A stretch of DNA of 64,000 bases from Planococcus lenghuensis (GCF_001999905.1 NZ_CP019640.1:2832001-2896000), one strand, 5' to 3'; numbered from the stretch's first letter, positions 44,888 through 54,948 are shown. Notes: generated by a model from the letters alone, not told the origin. Program-made: numbers and translations.

Positions 44888-45946
44888 TTAGCTCTTTTCT
44901 GACAGTTTAACTTCGTTTTGCTTATCACACGATAAATTCCTTAATTCATAGTAATCCGTATACCACTCAATGAACTTTCTGATCCCCGTCCGAATCTCCG
45001 TCGATGGCCGAAAGTTGATATCACGGTATAAATCCTCCACATCCGCATAAGTTTCAGGTACGTCGCCCGCTTGGAGTGGTAAGAATTGTTTGATTGCAGT
45101 TTTGCCGGTTGCCTCTTCTATTGCGTGGATAAACTCCATTAAATTAACCGGATTATTATTACCAATGTTATACACTTTATAAGGCGCATAGCTGGTCCCT
45201 GGATCTGGCTGCATACCATCCCATTTCGGGTTTGATTCCGCCGGTTTGTGGAGGAGACGGAAAATGGATTCTGTAATATCGTCGATATACGTGAAGTCCC
45301 TTAGCATATTGCCGTTGTTATAAATCTCAATTGGTTCCTCTTCAAGGATGCTTTTCGTGAATTTAAACAATGCCATATCCGGCCTGCCCCAAGGCCCATA
45401 TACAGTAAAGAACCGGAGTCCTGTTGTCGGCAATCCATATAAACTGCTATATGTATGTGCCATCAATTCATTTGCTTTCTTTGTCGCTGCGTATAAACTG
45501 AGCGGGTGATCGACGTTATCATGCACAGAAAATGGCAATTGACGATTCGCTCCATAAACTGAGCTTGATGATGCGTAGATGAGATGGTCAATTTTATGTC
45601 GTCGGCAAGCTTCCAGCACGTTCAGGAACCCATTGATATTTGAATTGATATAAGCCTGAGGGTTTTCAAGACTGTACCGCACACCTGCTTGGGCAGCTAA
45701 ATGGATGACTTTTTTGATGCCGGTCTGCTTTAAAATCCTGCTTAACTCTGCGCCGTTCTCCAAATCTAGCTCGATAAATGAAAAATCCTTGTGGGCTGTC
45801 AGTTTTTCAAGCCTTGCTTCCTTTAAGTGAACGTCATAGTAATCGTTTATGTTATCGATACCTACGACTTCATGTCCCGAATTCAATAGTTTTTCAGACA
45901 TGCTGTATCCGATAAAACCTGCTGCTCCTGTCACCAATACTTTCAT
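44888..45946 (-). CDS. UDP-glucuronate 4-epimerase-like SDR
   Basis: About 352 residues. [18 protein letters not shown] binds NAD; SSSSVYG and YAATKKANE supply the Ser-Tyr-Lys catalytic set; [16 protein letters not shown] is characteristic of the CapI/GlcA 4-epimerase branch. ATG at 45946 is preferred, with AGGAG eight bases upstream; the open frame reaches 45997 into the preceding gene. The sequence NLNDYYD-type motif ([10 protein letters not shown]) is shared with the truncated epimerase at 7284-7574, so the cell keeps one full-length copy. Confidence 0.87.
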   Translation of the reverse strand: MKVLVTGAAGFIGYSMSEKLLNSGHEVVGIDNINDYYDVHLKEARLEKLTAHKDFSFIELDLENGAELSRILKQTGIKKVIHLAAQAGVRYSLENPQAYINSNINGFLNVLEACRRHKIDHLIYASSSSVYGANRQLPFSVHDNVDHPLSLYAATKKANELMAHTYSSLYGLPTTGLRFFTVYGPWGRPDMALFKFTKSILEEEPIEIYNNGNMLRDFTYIDDITESIFRLLHKPAESNPKWDGMQPDPGTSYAPYKVYNIGNNNPVNLMEFIHAIEEATGKTAIKQFLPLQAGDVPETYADVEDLYRDINFRPSTEIRTGIRKFIEWYTDYYELRNLSCDKQNEVKLSEKS

Positions 45947-45960
45947 CTTCTCTGCTCCTA

Positions 45961-46620
45961 TCATCTGGCTCCACTTCCTGTGAAGATAATTTTCCAAGTC
46001 TTATAAAGTATTTTCAAATCGAAAAATAGATTTTGATTTCTAATGTAAAATAAATCGTACATAAGTTTTTGTTCTGGAGATAAATCGTATCCACCATTGA
46101 TTTGAGCTAATCCGGTAATACCCGGCCTCACTCGAAGCCGCTCGACGAAATCTGGAAGTTCTCTACGAAACTCTTCAGTGAGTTCCGGACGCTCCGGACG
46201 TGGTCCGATGAGGGACATATCGCCCTTTAAAATATTCAGCAATTGTGGAAGTTCATCAATTCTTGTCTTCCGAATGAATTTGCCGACTTCTGTAACTCTG
46301 CAATCATCCTTTTCTGCCCATTTTGCCCCTTCCTTCTCTGCATCTGAGACCATGGAACGAAGTTTATAGATCGTAAACACTTGTCCTTGCATCCCTAAGC
46401 GTTGCTGTGAATAGAATACGCTTCCTTTGCTCTCAAGCTTAATGGCGATACCTGCAATCAAAATGATCAGCAGGATCAATGGCAGTCCAATGAAAATAAG
46501 TGTCCGCTCTATCGCATACTTCATCACTTCATAAGAGCGATTCATGTTTCCGAAGTAGATAACACGTTCCCGTTCCCTGAAATTCTGATTCTCCCAATAG
46601 TCCTCATTCCGCAATTTCAT
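45961..46620 (-). CDS. Phosphoglycosyltransferase (initiating enzyme of cluster 2)
   Basis: About 219 residues: a single N-terminal hydrophobic helix ([21 protein letters not shown]) and the catalytic domain ([59 protein letters not shown]). The insertion [14 protein letters not shown], in place of the shorter PglC form, points to the WcaJ/CpsE-type branch acting on hexose or N-acetylhexosamine phosphates. ATG at 46620 is chosen over GTG at 46632 on spacing from AGGTGG. It starts repeat unit 2 on undecaprenyl phosphate. The 210 bp upstream to galE (46621-46830) hold no gene. Confidence 0.87.
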   Translation of the reverse strand: MKLRNEDYWENQNFRERERVIYFGNMNRSYEVMKYAIERTLIFIGLPLILLIILIAGIAIKLESKGSVFYSQQRLGMQGQVFTIYKLRSMVSDAEKEGAKWAEKDDCRVTEVGKFIRKTRIDELPQLLNILKGDMSLIGPRPERPELTEEFRRELPDFVERLRVRPGITGLAQINGGYDLSPEQKLMYDLFYIRNQNLFFDLKILYKTWKIIFTGSGAR

Positions 46621-46830
46621 TTTCCACCCCACCTAACTTGGTCTCTCACGTGCGAGCAGGATTTTAGTGCTTTACCAATTTAAGATTAGTGTTGTGGTAT
46701 TTCTCGTTCTCTATCGCCATACCAATTCTCTGTTACATACACCATTCTCTCACCCTAAGCTTATTCACTATATCCACCTGCTCATACGGGACTCCTTTTC
46801 TCGATTGATGAATGAAAAAGCAATGACAAG

Positions 46831-47877
46831 TTATTCACTTCTCACGAAATCAGGCAGCCTCTCCAAAAAGAATGTTTTTTGTCTTTTCATTTCTTTTTCC
46901 CAGCGCCAAGCGTCGATGCACATCTCCCGGATTCCTCTAATCGCTTTCCAGTTCAGCACTTTCTCTGCTTTAGAAGGATCTGCATAACATACTGCAGTGT
47001 CTCCCGGGCGCCTCGAAGTGACTTTATACGGAACCCGCACGTTATTTACCTGTTCGAAAATAGTCACCATATCAAGAACAGAATATCCCTTACCTGTTCC
47101 AAGGTTGAATGTGTGTTTGCCAGCGTGGTTTGTCAAATAGCTGAGCATCTTAACGTGCCCATCTGCCAAATCCATGATATGGATGAAATCACGGACCCCA
47201 GTGCCGTCTTTTGTCTCATAATCCCCTCCGAAAATACTTAATTCAGAGCGTTCACCACTTGCCACTTGCGTAAGAAATGGCATCAAATTGTTCGGTGTGC
47301 CTTGAGGATTTTCACCGATCAATCCGGATTCATGGGCACCAACCGGATTGAAATAACGCAGCACACCAATTCGCCAAGTAGAATCTGCTCCATACAAATC
47401 CTCCAGCATTTCTTCAATCATTAATTTTGTCCGGCCATATGGATTTAAAACACTGGTAGGCTCTGTTTCCCGAATTGGCGGCTTGCTATTATTTCCATAC
47501 ACGGTAGCAGAACTGCTGAAAATCAGTTTTTTCACGTTCATCTCATCCATCACTTTGAGCAAATTGATGGTCATACCGAGGTTATGTTCATAGTATTTAA
47601 GTGGTTCCTTGACGGATTCGCCGACCGCCTTCAATCCTGCGAAGTGAATGACCGCATCGAATTGGTATTGCCTGAAGACTGATCGGAGTGAATAGATATC
47701 CAGCAAATTACAATGCACATACCGGACTGGTGCATCACAGGCCCTTTCCAGCTTTACTAATTTTTCCTGCCAATCATTCACGCAATCTAGAACTACACTA
47801 TCTATTCCGTTTCTGCATAGCTCTGTGACAGTATGACTTCCGATATAGCCTAGTCCTCCTGTTACAAGTACTTTCAT
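46831..47877 (-). CDS. galE: UDP-glucose 4-epimerase GalE
   Basis: 348 residues, normal for GalE. VTGGLGYIGSHTVTEL is the NAD site; SSSATVYGNNSKPPI and NPYGRTKLMIEE give the Ser and Tyr-x3-Lys; RYFNPVGAHESG and NLGTGKGYSVLDMV are GalE hallmarks. It interconverts UDP-Glc and UDP-Gal or, in broader-range forms, UDP-GlcNAc and UDP-GalNAc. The latter would supply the nucleotide-sugar dehydrogenase encoded upstream. Confidence 0.93.
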   Translation of the reverse strand: MKVLVTGGLGYIGSHTVTELCRNGIDSVVLDCVNDWQEKLVKLERACDAPVRYVHCNLLDIYSLRSVFRQYQFDAVIHFAGLKAVGESVKEPLKYYEHNLGMTINLLKVMDEMNVKKLIFSSSATVYGNNSKPPIRETEPTSVLNPYGRTKLMIEEMLEDLYGADSTWRIGVLRYFNPVGAHESGLIGENPQGTPNNLMPFLTQVASGERSELSIFGGDYETKDGTGVRDFIHIMDLADGHVKMLSYLTNHAGKHTFNLGTGKGYSVLDMVTIFEQVNNVRVPYKVTSRRPGDTAVCYADPSKAEKVLNWKAIRGIREMCIDAWRWEKEMKRQKTFFLERLPDFVRSE

Positions 47878-47921
47878 TTTCCGATCTCCCCTTCATCTCG
47901 GATTAGATAACTACCGGTTTT

Positions 47922-49151
47922 TTACCGTTGCCTGCCGAATCGGACAGCATTATGCGCATATTGCTCATCGGGTTGGAGTTCGATCCTCTGAAGAGTTGTC
48001 TGATAAAAATCATACATTGCTGACCAGACGGCTCCGTTACTGAAGTTCTCTTCTGCCCACACTTTACCTTGGACTGCAAACTGCTGGCGCTGATCAGAAT
48101 CCATGAGAAGTCGGCGAACTTTCGCTTTCACATCTTCTAAATCTCCAGCTTTAGTAAGATAACCGGTTTTCCCATCGATGATTGTGTCTGTCGTCCCGGT
48201 TACGGCAGCTGCTACAGGAGGGACTCCTGATAGTGTCGCTTCTATAAGCACATTGCTGAATCCCTCTCGCTTTGACAGCAAGACGAATACATCCATTAAG
48301 TGAAAATACGGGACTGGTTCTGGTTGGTAGTCGAAATGTATGATATCCCGGTGGTTTTGAATTATATCTTTTGTCGTCTCTTCTACAGAGTCTGCCTCCT
48401 CAAAATCTCCAATCAGCAAAAGTTTTAGTTTGGGAACTTCCTGCCGCAGTTGGACGAATATACTTACCAACTCATCGACTCCTTTGTCCTTCGTCATACG
48501 GCCTACATACCCAAGAACCAAATTGTCCTTAGACAGGCCTATCTCTCTGCGTTTTTCTTCTGCCCAGACACGGGACTGTTCTGTTCTTTCAAATTTGGAT
48601 ATGGCGAAACCATTGCTGCTGCCTCTTCCTAATACATGGATCTTTCTCTCCTCTGCGATATCAAGATCGATGAGTTGGTTCTTGATGCTCTCAGAAACAG
48701 CAATTACATGGGTCGCTGCCTTTGCTGCTGTTCGTTCGGCATTAAGTAATAACAATCGTTTTACACCTTCTGTTGTTTCCAATCGCAGTCCCCTTACTGT
48801 ATAGATTCGAATTGGGACACCACATATTTTAGCCGCCATTGTGAGAATCAGTCCTGCTTTGGGAGTCCCGGCGTTCACGATCGCCGGTTTTTCTTGATGA
48901 AGCAATTGGATGGCATGGTACAGGGAAAGGGAATCCTTGAATGGGGAAATTTCCCGCTCCATTTCTATTTTTAAAATGTCGACTTGTTCTGAAGCTCTGT
49001 AAAATTCTGCATGGTCGCCCGGTGAACAGAGCGCCTTCACGTCGAATCCTTTCTCTTTCAGGTAACGTAGCTGTCCGTCCATCAAATCGAGACTGCGTGG
49101 CACTGTCACTCCATGGATTATTTTTGATCCTATGATTTCACCCTTCCCCAT
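47922..49151 (-). CDS. GT4-family glycosyltransferase
   Basis: 409 residues. The N-terminus (KIIHGVTVPRSLDLMDGQLRYLKEKG) and AGTPKAGLILTMAAKICGVP are found in PglA- and EpsF-like transferases; the donor half has LGYVGRMTKDKGVDELVS and SKREGFSNVLIEATLSGVPPVA. GAGGAGG lies before the ATG. It adds one residue to repeat unit 2. The 18 bp to the dehydrogenase gene upstream imply one transcript. Confidence 0.86.
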   Translation of the reverse strand: MGKGEIIGSKIIHGVTVPRSLDLMDGQLRYLKEKGFDVKALCSPGDHAEFYRASEQVDILKIEMEREISPFKDSLSLYHAIQLLHQEKPAIVNAGTPKAGLILTMAAKICGVPIRIYTVRGLRLETTEGVKRLLLLNAERTAAKAATHVIAVSESIKNQLIDLDIAEERKIHVLGRGSSNGFAISKFERTEQSRVWAEEKRREIGLSKDNLVLGYVGRMTKDKGVDELVSIFVQLRQEVPKLKLLLIGDFEEADSVEETTKDIIQNHRDIIHFDYQPEPVPYFHLMDVFVLLSKREGFSNVLIEATLSGVPPVAAAVTGTTDTIIDGKTGYLTKAGDLEDVKAKVRRLLMDSDQRQQFAVQGKVWAEENFSNGAVWSAMYDFYQTTLQRIELQPDEQYAHNAVRFGRQR

Positions 49152-49169
49152 TTATCCAAGGACCTCCTC

Positions 49170-50459
49170 TTAAAGTCTCCATAATTCCATCTTCTCGGGC
49201 TTTTCGTGTCTCTTTAGTACACATTTTACATCTACAATAAGTCCTTCCTGATTATCCAGAAGACGATTGAATTGCATCCATCCAGCTTCCTTATAGCATT
49301 TATGTGGCACCGCCAAAATCACCGCTGAAGCTGGTAATAAGTCTTGCTCTGCCGTTAGCATCAAGCCATATTGCCGTTCAGCATCTTCTGTCTTTGAAAC
49401 TGCGTCTGTCACTTGGACCTCGACTCCGTACTCTTGCAGTTCTTGAATGATGTCCACCACTTTTGAATTCCGCAAATCCGGAACATCTTCTTTGAACGTA
49501 AGGCCCAGGACTGTGACGCGAGTACCCTGCACAGGCAGATTACGTTGAATCAGTTTTTTGACGACTGCCCTCGCAATGTATCGGCCAATCCCATCATTAA
49601 TCCGTCGCCCGGCTAGAATCACTTCCGGGTGATGGCCAACCGCTTGCGCTTTATGTGTCAAATAGTACGGGTCCACCCCGATGCAGTGTCCTCCCACAAG
49701 TCCCGGGGTGAATTTCAGGAAGTTCCATTTTGTTGCTGCTGTTTCCAACACATCATTTGTATCGATATTCAACCGATTGCAGATCAGCGCCAATTCATTC
49801 ATCAATGCAATATTGACGTCACGTTGCGTGTTCTCAATGACTTTTGCCGCTTCAGCTACCCGGATAGAAGATGCCTTGAAGATTCCGCCTTCAATTACAG
49901 TCCCATAGACAGAAGCAATAAATTCGCACACTTCTTCATTTTGTCCGGAAACCACTTTTTTGATTTTCGTAAACGTATGGGTTTTATCTCCAGGGTTTAT
50001 CCGCTCCGGTGAATAACCGACAAAGAACTCTTTTCCTGCTTCGAGTCCTGAATACCGCTCCAGAACCGGAACACATTTTTCTTCTGTAGCCCCCGGATAA
50101 ACTGTCGATTCATAAACGACAACAGCTCCTTTCCTCATATGCTGCCCGATCATCTCACTGGCTTTTATGAGAAGAGATAAGTCTGGCTGATTGCTTGCGT
50201 CGATCGGTGTCGGAACTGCCACGATAATAAAGCCAGCTTTTTGAATAGATGAAGGGTCAGAAGTGAAATCAATGCCGGCAGCCCGCAACTCCTCTCGGCT
50301 GATTTCCCCCGTATGGTCAATCCCTTCCTTCAAACTACTAATTCTTCTTTCATCCAAATCAAATCCGATAACCGGGAACTTCCGGGCAAAAGCAACCGCA
50401 ACAGGAAGTCCTACATAGCCCAGTCCGACTATGGCAATTACCAGCTTATCAATCGTCAT
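49170..50459 (-). CDS. Nucleotide-sugar 6-dehydrogenase (TviB/WbpO type)
   Basis: About 429 residues. KLVIAIVGLGYVGLPVAVAFA binds NAD; the central domain has KVIENTQRDVNIALMNELA; FTPGLVGGHCIGVDPYYLTHKA contains the catalytic Cys (GHCIGVDP); the C-terminal UDP-binding domain has VLGLTFKEDVPDLRNSKV. The pattern is that of UDP-GlcNAc/UDP-GalNAc dehydrogenases (TviB, WbpO), giving UDP-HexNAcA. ATG at 50459 follows GGGGAG; the frame is open to 50564 but overlaps the flippase gene. An acidic sugar in polymer 2 is thus expected. Confidence 0.9.
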   Translation of the reverse strand: MTIDKLVIAIVGLGYVGLPVAVAFARKFPVIGFDLDERRISSLKEGIDHTGEISREELRAAGIDFTSDPSSIQKAGFIIVAVPTPIDASNQPDLSLLIKASEMIGQHMRKGAVVVYESTVYPGATEEKCVPVLERYSGLEAGKEFFVGYSPERINPGDKTHTFTKIKKVVSGQNEEVCEFIASVYGTVIEGGIFKASSIRVAEAAKVIENTQRDVNIALMNELALICNRLNIDTNDVLETAATKWNFLKFTPGLVGGHCIGVDPYYLTHKAQAVGHHPEVILAGRRINDGIGRYIARAVVKKLIQRNLPVQGTRVTVLGLTFKEDVPDLRNSKVVDIIQELQEYGVEVQVTDAVSKTEDAERQYGLMLTAEQDLLPASAVILAVPHKCYKEAGWMQFNRLLDNQEGLIVDVKCVLKRHEKPEKMELWRL

Positions 50460-50542
50460 AACTTCATCTCCCCTTGTCTGCGCATCAGGCCACCCTTTTA
50501 TTGGTCCATTCCTTGATTCAGAGAAAATTTTCGGTTTTCTTT

Positions 50543-52057
50543 TCACTTCTTCGCAATCGTCCATATCCGCATTTGATATCGAATCACATCATTCTGCCGA
50601 AGCAGCCACAATACTCCGCCATAGACCAGGACTCCGGTTAAAATCCCGATACCTAACGCAATGATTCCCGGCGTAATTTCTCCCGCTGCTTCATACATTC
50701 CTTTCGCCGCTATCCCCATAATTCCAGAAGCAAGTAGCGCCTTCCACAGATCGGCCACTGTATCCTTTGTATGTAACGTACCGATTTTCCGGACAAGAGC
50801 GGCATATAAAAGGACGATACTCGTTAAAGCAGAAATACTTGTTGCCAGTGCCAAACCGTTGATTCCCATTGTTTTGGATAACACCAGATTTAACCCAATA
50901 TTCAAAACAACTGTACATGTCGCATTGATCATAGGCGTCTTTGTGTCTTCGAGAGAGTAAAAAACCTTTGTAAGCACTTCTCGCAAGCCGTAACCTAACA
51001 GTCCTAGAGAGTAAAAGAACAGTACCCCTCCAGTCATTGCTACTTCAGCTTCACCAAAAGCTCCTCTGCCGAACAATAGTGCAATAATCTCTTTTGAAAA
51101 GAGCATCATGCCGATCGTTGACGGAATTACAAGCAACATTGCCGCTGAAATCACTTTTCCTACAATTTCTTTCAGCTGCTGCATATTTTTTCTGGCCGCC
51201 AGTTTTGTGATCTTTGGAAACATGACCGTCACAAGCGCTGTGATGAAAATACCTTGGATAAAGTAAACAACTCTATCTGTGTAAGCGATCGCTGATATTC
51301 CGCCTTCAATGATTCTGGAGGCAAGTGTCCGGTCTACAAGGACATTCAATTGATTGACCGATACACCGATCACTACTGGCATGGCCATATAGAAAATATT
51401 ACGGATGCTTTTCTCTTTTAGAGAAATTTTCCATTTATGCCGGTAGCCGATTTTCCATAGAGCGGGACCAAAAAACAAAAACTGACCTGCTAGCGCTACG
51501 AGTGTCCCGACTGCTAAAAGATACAGATGATACTCAACACTGAGGTAAATGAACAGTATGGTCAGGATGTTCAATGGCAAGCCGCTTAATGACGAGAGAG
51601 TATATCGGCCATGTACCTCCAGAAGACCTTGAGAAATGAAGATCAGTGCAGTAAACATCATGCCAATTGCTGAAATCCGCGTGAACGTGATGGCCAATTG
51701 CCTCGTTTCTTCATCGAATCCTGACGCAAACAACTGAACCGCCACTGTTGGAAACAGCATCAGAATTACCGTCATGAGCACTGTGAAAAGGAGAACAATA
51801 TTGGTTAGATTTGAAGTAAACAGTGCTGCGGCTCGTTCTCCCTCGTTTTCTCGCAATCTTGTATAGACAGGGATGAAGCTGGTATGGATTCCGAGTGCCA
51901 CAATCGCAAAAAAGACGGAAGGAATCGTCATTGAAATCAGATAGGCATCAGATATATTTGAAGCTCCGTAGAAATATGCCAGAATGATATCTCTCGTAAA
52001 GCCAAGTACTTTAGTCATCACGATGACAATCATCATTGATATTACTGTTTTCTCCAT
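50543..52057 (-). CDS. MurJ/MviN-type lipid-linked oligosaccharide flippase
   Basis: 504 residues with about 14 membrane spans and the MurJ-family segments VLGFTRDIILAYFYGAS, SDAYLISMTIP, LNVLVDRTLASRI and ITALVTVMFPKITKLA. Its place in the polysaccharide cluster between the CapK-like gene and the dehydrogenase suggests that it flips repeat unit 2 and is not the housekeeping lipid II flippase. It is unlike the Wzx-type protein of cluster 1. Confidence 0.88.
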   Translation of the reverse strand: MEKTVISMMIVIVMTKVLGFTRDIILAYFYGASNISDAYLISMTIPSVFFAIVALGIHTSFIPVYTRLRENEGERAAALFTSNLTNIVLLFTVLMTVILMLFPTVAVQLFASGFDEETRQLAITFTRISAIGMMFTALIFISQGLLEVHGRYTLSSLSGLPLNILTILFIYLSVEYHLYLLAVGTLVALAGQFLFFGPALWKIGYRHKWKISLKEKSIRNIFYMAMPVVIGVSVNQLNVLVDRTLASRIIEGGISAIAYTDRVVYFIQGIFITALVTVMFPKITKLAARKNMQQLKEIVGKVISAAMLLVIPSTIGMMLFSKEIIALLFGRGAFGEAEVAMTGGVLFFYSLGLLGYGLREVLTKVFYSLEDTKTPMINATCTVVLNIGLNLVLSKTMGINGLALATSISALTSIVLLYAALVRKIGTLHTKDTVADLWKALLASGIMGIAAKGMYEAAGEITPGIIALGIGILTGVLVYGGVLWLLRQNDVIRYQMRIWTIAKK

Positions 52058-52119
52058 GCTCTCAACCTCGTTCTCGGCTAAATCGGAGATTATTCTCTTA
52101 CATTAGCTTAGTGCTGTTT

Positions 52120-53481
52120 TTAGGAGGCTGAATGATTGATTATTAACCGGAACTTGCTGTTCTCTGGTACCGGTATCCGATCGGTAAACTGAATTTCAAT
52201 ATCCATATCTCCTTCGAAGGTGTAATCAAGTTTTTCTCTCATTACAGCAGTTGCCGCATCCCTGTTGTTCTCGTGCGCCTCCATGAGAGCTATTAACCTG
52301 CCAGGCTTATGCTGGATGAATTGCATTTTATCCACAGCCGCCACTAAAGCGGGGCTGGTGGTCGATAGGTGAAGGAAATTAAATCTCCGCCCACTTTTCG
52401 ACTGGACGAAATCATTTGAGCGTCCCTGAATCCAGTCCACTAATGGAAAAGCAGATCCACACGCACATGTCTGCTGGCTATCGCTCAATTTCACTGCATC
52501 TCCAATCCGGTAACGGATCAACGGCGTGCCATATGTAAAAAAACATGTGACTAGCATGTCCCCGTCTTCCGTTACCTCAATTACGCCAGTATCTGTATGG
52601 TAGTGCAGGTTCCCCTGTGTACACTCGGTGATAAAAGGCGATCCCTCCGACGAGCTATATTGATCTCTGACAGGACATTTGAATGCACGTTCTATTTCTG
52701 TCCGATAATGCGGATATAGTGTTTCAGAAGTTGGAAAGATCGCTATCGGTCTGAACTTCAATTGAATATTGTTTTTATTGATCCAGCGGGCAATCTCATA
52801 TATTGACGATGGAAGGCCATCCAAAAAATCAGGCTTGTAGTGATTCAAATTCTCCGCGAATTTTTCCGCTGTCTGTTCATTACAGTAATAAGTGGAATAG
52901 AGACGCTGTTTTGCAGTTGCATTATCCCGCCAAAATGTCTTTTTTTGCCCTTTCGGAATAAACTTTTGAGGACTGAATGAAGCACGCTTCATTTCAAGTC
53001 CAATTACTCCATGCTGCTTTTTAAAAAAATCCAAGTGGGCCATCCGCTGTTGAAAGTTTTCTTTCGTGTTTAAGAATTTAAGCGGAATTCCAGTTGTTCC
53101 GCTTGTCATAGAAATAACCGAATTCTCTTCAGATACCGTATAAATTTCATCTGCATTATTACGGAGAATTTCCTTCGTTAGTACCGGCAGCTTCGGAAGA
53201 TCGCTGACGGACTGAATCGTTTTGATATTGATTCCTTCATAAAACTTTTTATAGAAAGGGCTATGGTTGACTGCGTGACGGAGTAACTTTCTCATTTCCT
53301 CTTCCTGGTAACTTTTCGTCGTTTCCTTATTCATATAGTCACGCTGTTCCAAGGCTTTTAAATGGCGGTAATAAATTGGTCCGAACCGCACTTTGTTTTT
53401 GCGGTATCCTTCCAGGTTGGTCAATATATTCTGAACAAAAACCGGTGAATTCCAGTAGATTTTCATTTGCAGTTCTCGCAC
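52120..53481 (-). CDS. CapK/PaaK-like adenylate-forming enzyme
   Basis: About 453 residues. MTSGTTGIPLKFL near residue 125 is the P-loop of adenylate-forming enzymes, YSSSEGSPF near residue 280 is the adenine-binding motif, and TPLIRYRIGDAV the hinge region. The closest named group is CapK (capsule) and phenylacetate-CoA ligases. GTG at 53481 is chosen because GGAGGT sits seven bases upstream. It would activate a carboxylic acid as an acyl-adenylate, perhaps to add an acyl or amino-acid group to polymer 2; the substrate is unknown. Confidence 0.82.
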   Translation of the reverse strand: MRELQMKIYWNSPVFVQNILTNLEGYRKNKVRFGPIYYRHLKALEQRDYMNKETTKSYQEEEMRKLLRHAVNHSPFYKKFYEGINIKTIQSVSDLPKLPVLTKEILRNNADEIYTVSEENSVISMTSGTTGIPLKFLNTKENFQQRMAHLDFFKKQHGVIGLEMKRASFSPQKFIPKGQKKTFWRDNATAKQRLYSTYYCNEQTAEKFAENLNHYKPDFLDGLPSSIYEIARWINKNNIQLKFRPIAIFPTSETLYPHYRTEIERAFKCPVRDQYSSSEGSPFITECTQGNLHYHTDTGVIEVTEDGDMLVTCFFTYGTPLIRYRIGDAVKLSDSQQTCACGSAFPLVDWIQGRSNDFVQSKSGRRFNFLHLSTTSPALVAAVDKMQFIQHKPGRLIALMEAHENNRDAATAVMREKLDYTFEGDMDIEIQFTDRIPVPENSKFRLIINHSAS

Positions 53482-53552
53482 TTGCTGTACCTCCAATCAG
53501 GGCAGTCATTCACTTATGAATTCGCAATATCCAAGATCTAAGTAATAACCTG

Positions 53553-54236
53553 TTAATGACCGTAGACCCGGTCTTTGCTGAGCCGATAGTTATTCAGGAC
53601 AACGCCTAGCAGATTTCCTTTTGATGAGTGAAGAGAGTCGCGTGCCCTTGCTGTCGTTACTTGTTCTGATATCCCCGCGCGGACAACCAAGATGGTACCA
53701 TCGCATTTGTTCGCCAAGATTCTTGAATCAGTCACCGATAAGAGCGGTGGTGAATCAAAAAGCACAACATCATACTGCTTCTTGAGTTCCTCGATCAACT
53801 GATCCATCCGGGAAGAGCCAAGTAACTCTGCCGGGTTGGACGGCAACGGACCACAAGGCAGTACATCCAACCCTGCAATACGGGTTTCGCTGATCGCTTC
53901 ACTAATTGTCGCTGTTCCCATAAACAAGCTGGAAAGCCCCACCTTCCCATTTTGGAGAAAAGTGAAATGAACGGTGGGACGCCGCATGTCAGCATCGACT
54001 AACAATACTTTTTTGCCCTCTTCCGTGAATGCTATAGCCATATTACAAGCCGTTGTCGATTTCCCCTCTTCCTTTAATGCCGAAGTAACAAGGATTGTTT
54101 TTATCTTTGCTTCTGTTCTAGCAAAATTAATATTTGTTCTGATGCTGCGATATTGCTCAGCCACAACTGATCTGGGATCAGTATGTACGGCCATTTTTCT
54201 TGCTGTCTGGTAAATCGATGGCAGTTTATTACGCAT
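53553..54236 (-). CDS. capB: BY-kinase CapB/CpsD of cluster 2
   Basis: About 227 residues. Walker A is LKEEGKSTTACN, Walker A' LLVDADMRRP, Walker B VVLFDSPPL. Unlike the cluster 1 kinase, the tail (NNYRLSKDRVYGH) has only two isolated tyrosines and no cluster. ATG at 54236 follows AGGAG and lies within the last codons of capA2 (8-bp overlap). It should pair with the CapA encoded next to it. Whether it is controlled by the single CapC phosphatase of cluster 1 is open. Confidence 0.9.
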   Translation of the reverse strand: MRNKLPSIYQTARKMAVHTDPRSVVAEQYRSIRTNINFARTEAKIKTILVTSALKEEGKSTTACNMAIAFTEEGKKVLLVDADMRRPTVHFTFLQNGKVGLSSLFMGTATISEAISETRIAGLDVLPCGPLPSNPAELLGSSRMDQLIEELKKQYDVVLFDSPPLLSVTDSRILANKCDGTILVVRAGISEQVTTARARDSLHSSKGNLLGVVLNNYRLSKDRVYGH

Positions 54237-54948
54237 ATGGATCCTGCTCCTCTCCAATGTTATTCATCGTTTTATATTTCGGAATCGGACTCACAACCCC
54301 CAGAACAATCAGCCCCATCTCTTCTGCATTGTCTTCTGTCCGCACTGTTGTATTAAGCTGATCAAGCATGACTGCAGCTCCTGTTCCCAGCAAGAGGCCC
54401 ATAATGGCACCGATTGTCATATTAACGAGCGGATTAGGTTTAACTGGAATCGGTTCTGCCGGGATATTAGCAGGCGAAAGAATATTTACATTATCTGCAT
54501 TCATTAGATTCTGAATCTCCCGCTGGAATATTGTGGCTGTTGCGTTTGCAATATCCACTGCTGTTCCCATACTTTTATCCTGCACATTAATCATTACAAC
54601 CTGAGAACCTTCTACACTGCTGACTTCAATGCGCTCTGTCAATGTTTCTGTCGTTTCTTCCAATCCTAGTTCGTCAATGACTTGTGAAAGGATCGCCGGA
54701 CTTTTAATAATAATATTGTACGTACTGATCAATTGAACGTTGGCTTCAATGTCTGCTGCAGTGAATCCCTGTTCGGAAGATGAAGTTTGATTTACTAAGA
54801 GCTGTGTTGTTGCTTCATATGTCGGTGTCAGAACTTTATAACTGACAATTCCAGCTATCAAGACCATTAACAGTGATGAAGCCAAAATCAATGGCATGCG
54901 CTTTTTGACAACTTCCAGGAAACGCTTTAAATCGATTGCATTACCCAC
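54229..54948 (-). CDS. capA: Chain-length regulator/kinase activator CapA (Wzz family) of cluster 2
   Basis: 239 residues with two membrane helices (PLILASSLLMVLIAGIVSYK; MTIGAIMGLLLGTGAAVML), the Wzz domain between them, and the Pro-rich EPIPVKPNPLVNM before the second helix. The start is GTG with AGGTG upstream. It is related to, but clearly diverged from, the CapA of cluster 1. As the first gene after a terminator it probably heads the cluster 2 operon. The promoter region 54949-55118 is very AT-rich, and no single promoter stands out. Confidence 0.92.
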   Translation of the reverse strand: MGNAIDLKRFLEVVKKRMPLILASSLLMVLIAGIVSYKVLTPTYEATTQLLVNQTSSSEQGFTAADIEANVQLISTYNIIIKSPAILSQVIDELGLEETTETLTERIEVSSVEGSQVVMINVQDKSMGTAVDIANATATIFQREIQNLMNADNVNILSPANIPAEPIPVKPNPLVNMTIGAIMGLLLGTGAAVMLDQLNTTVRTEDNAEEMGLIVLGVVSPIPKYKTMNNIGEEQDPYA

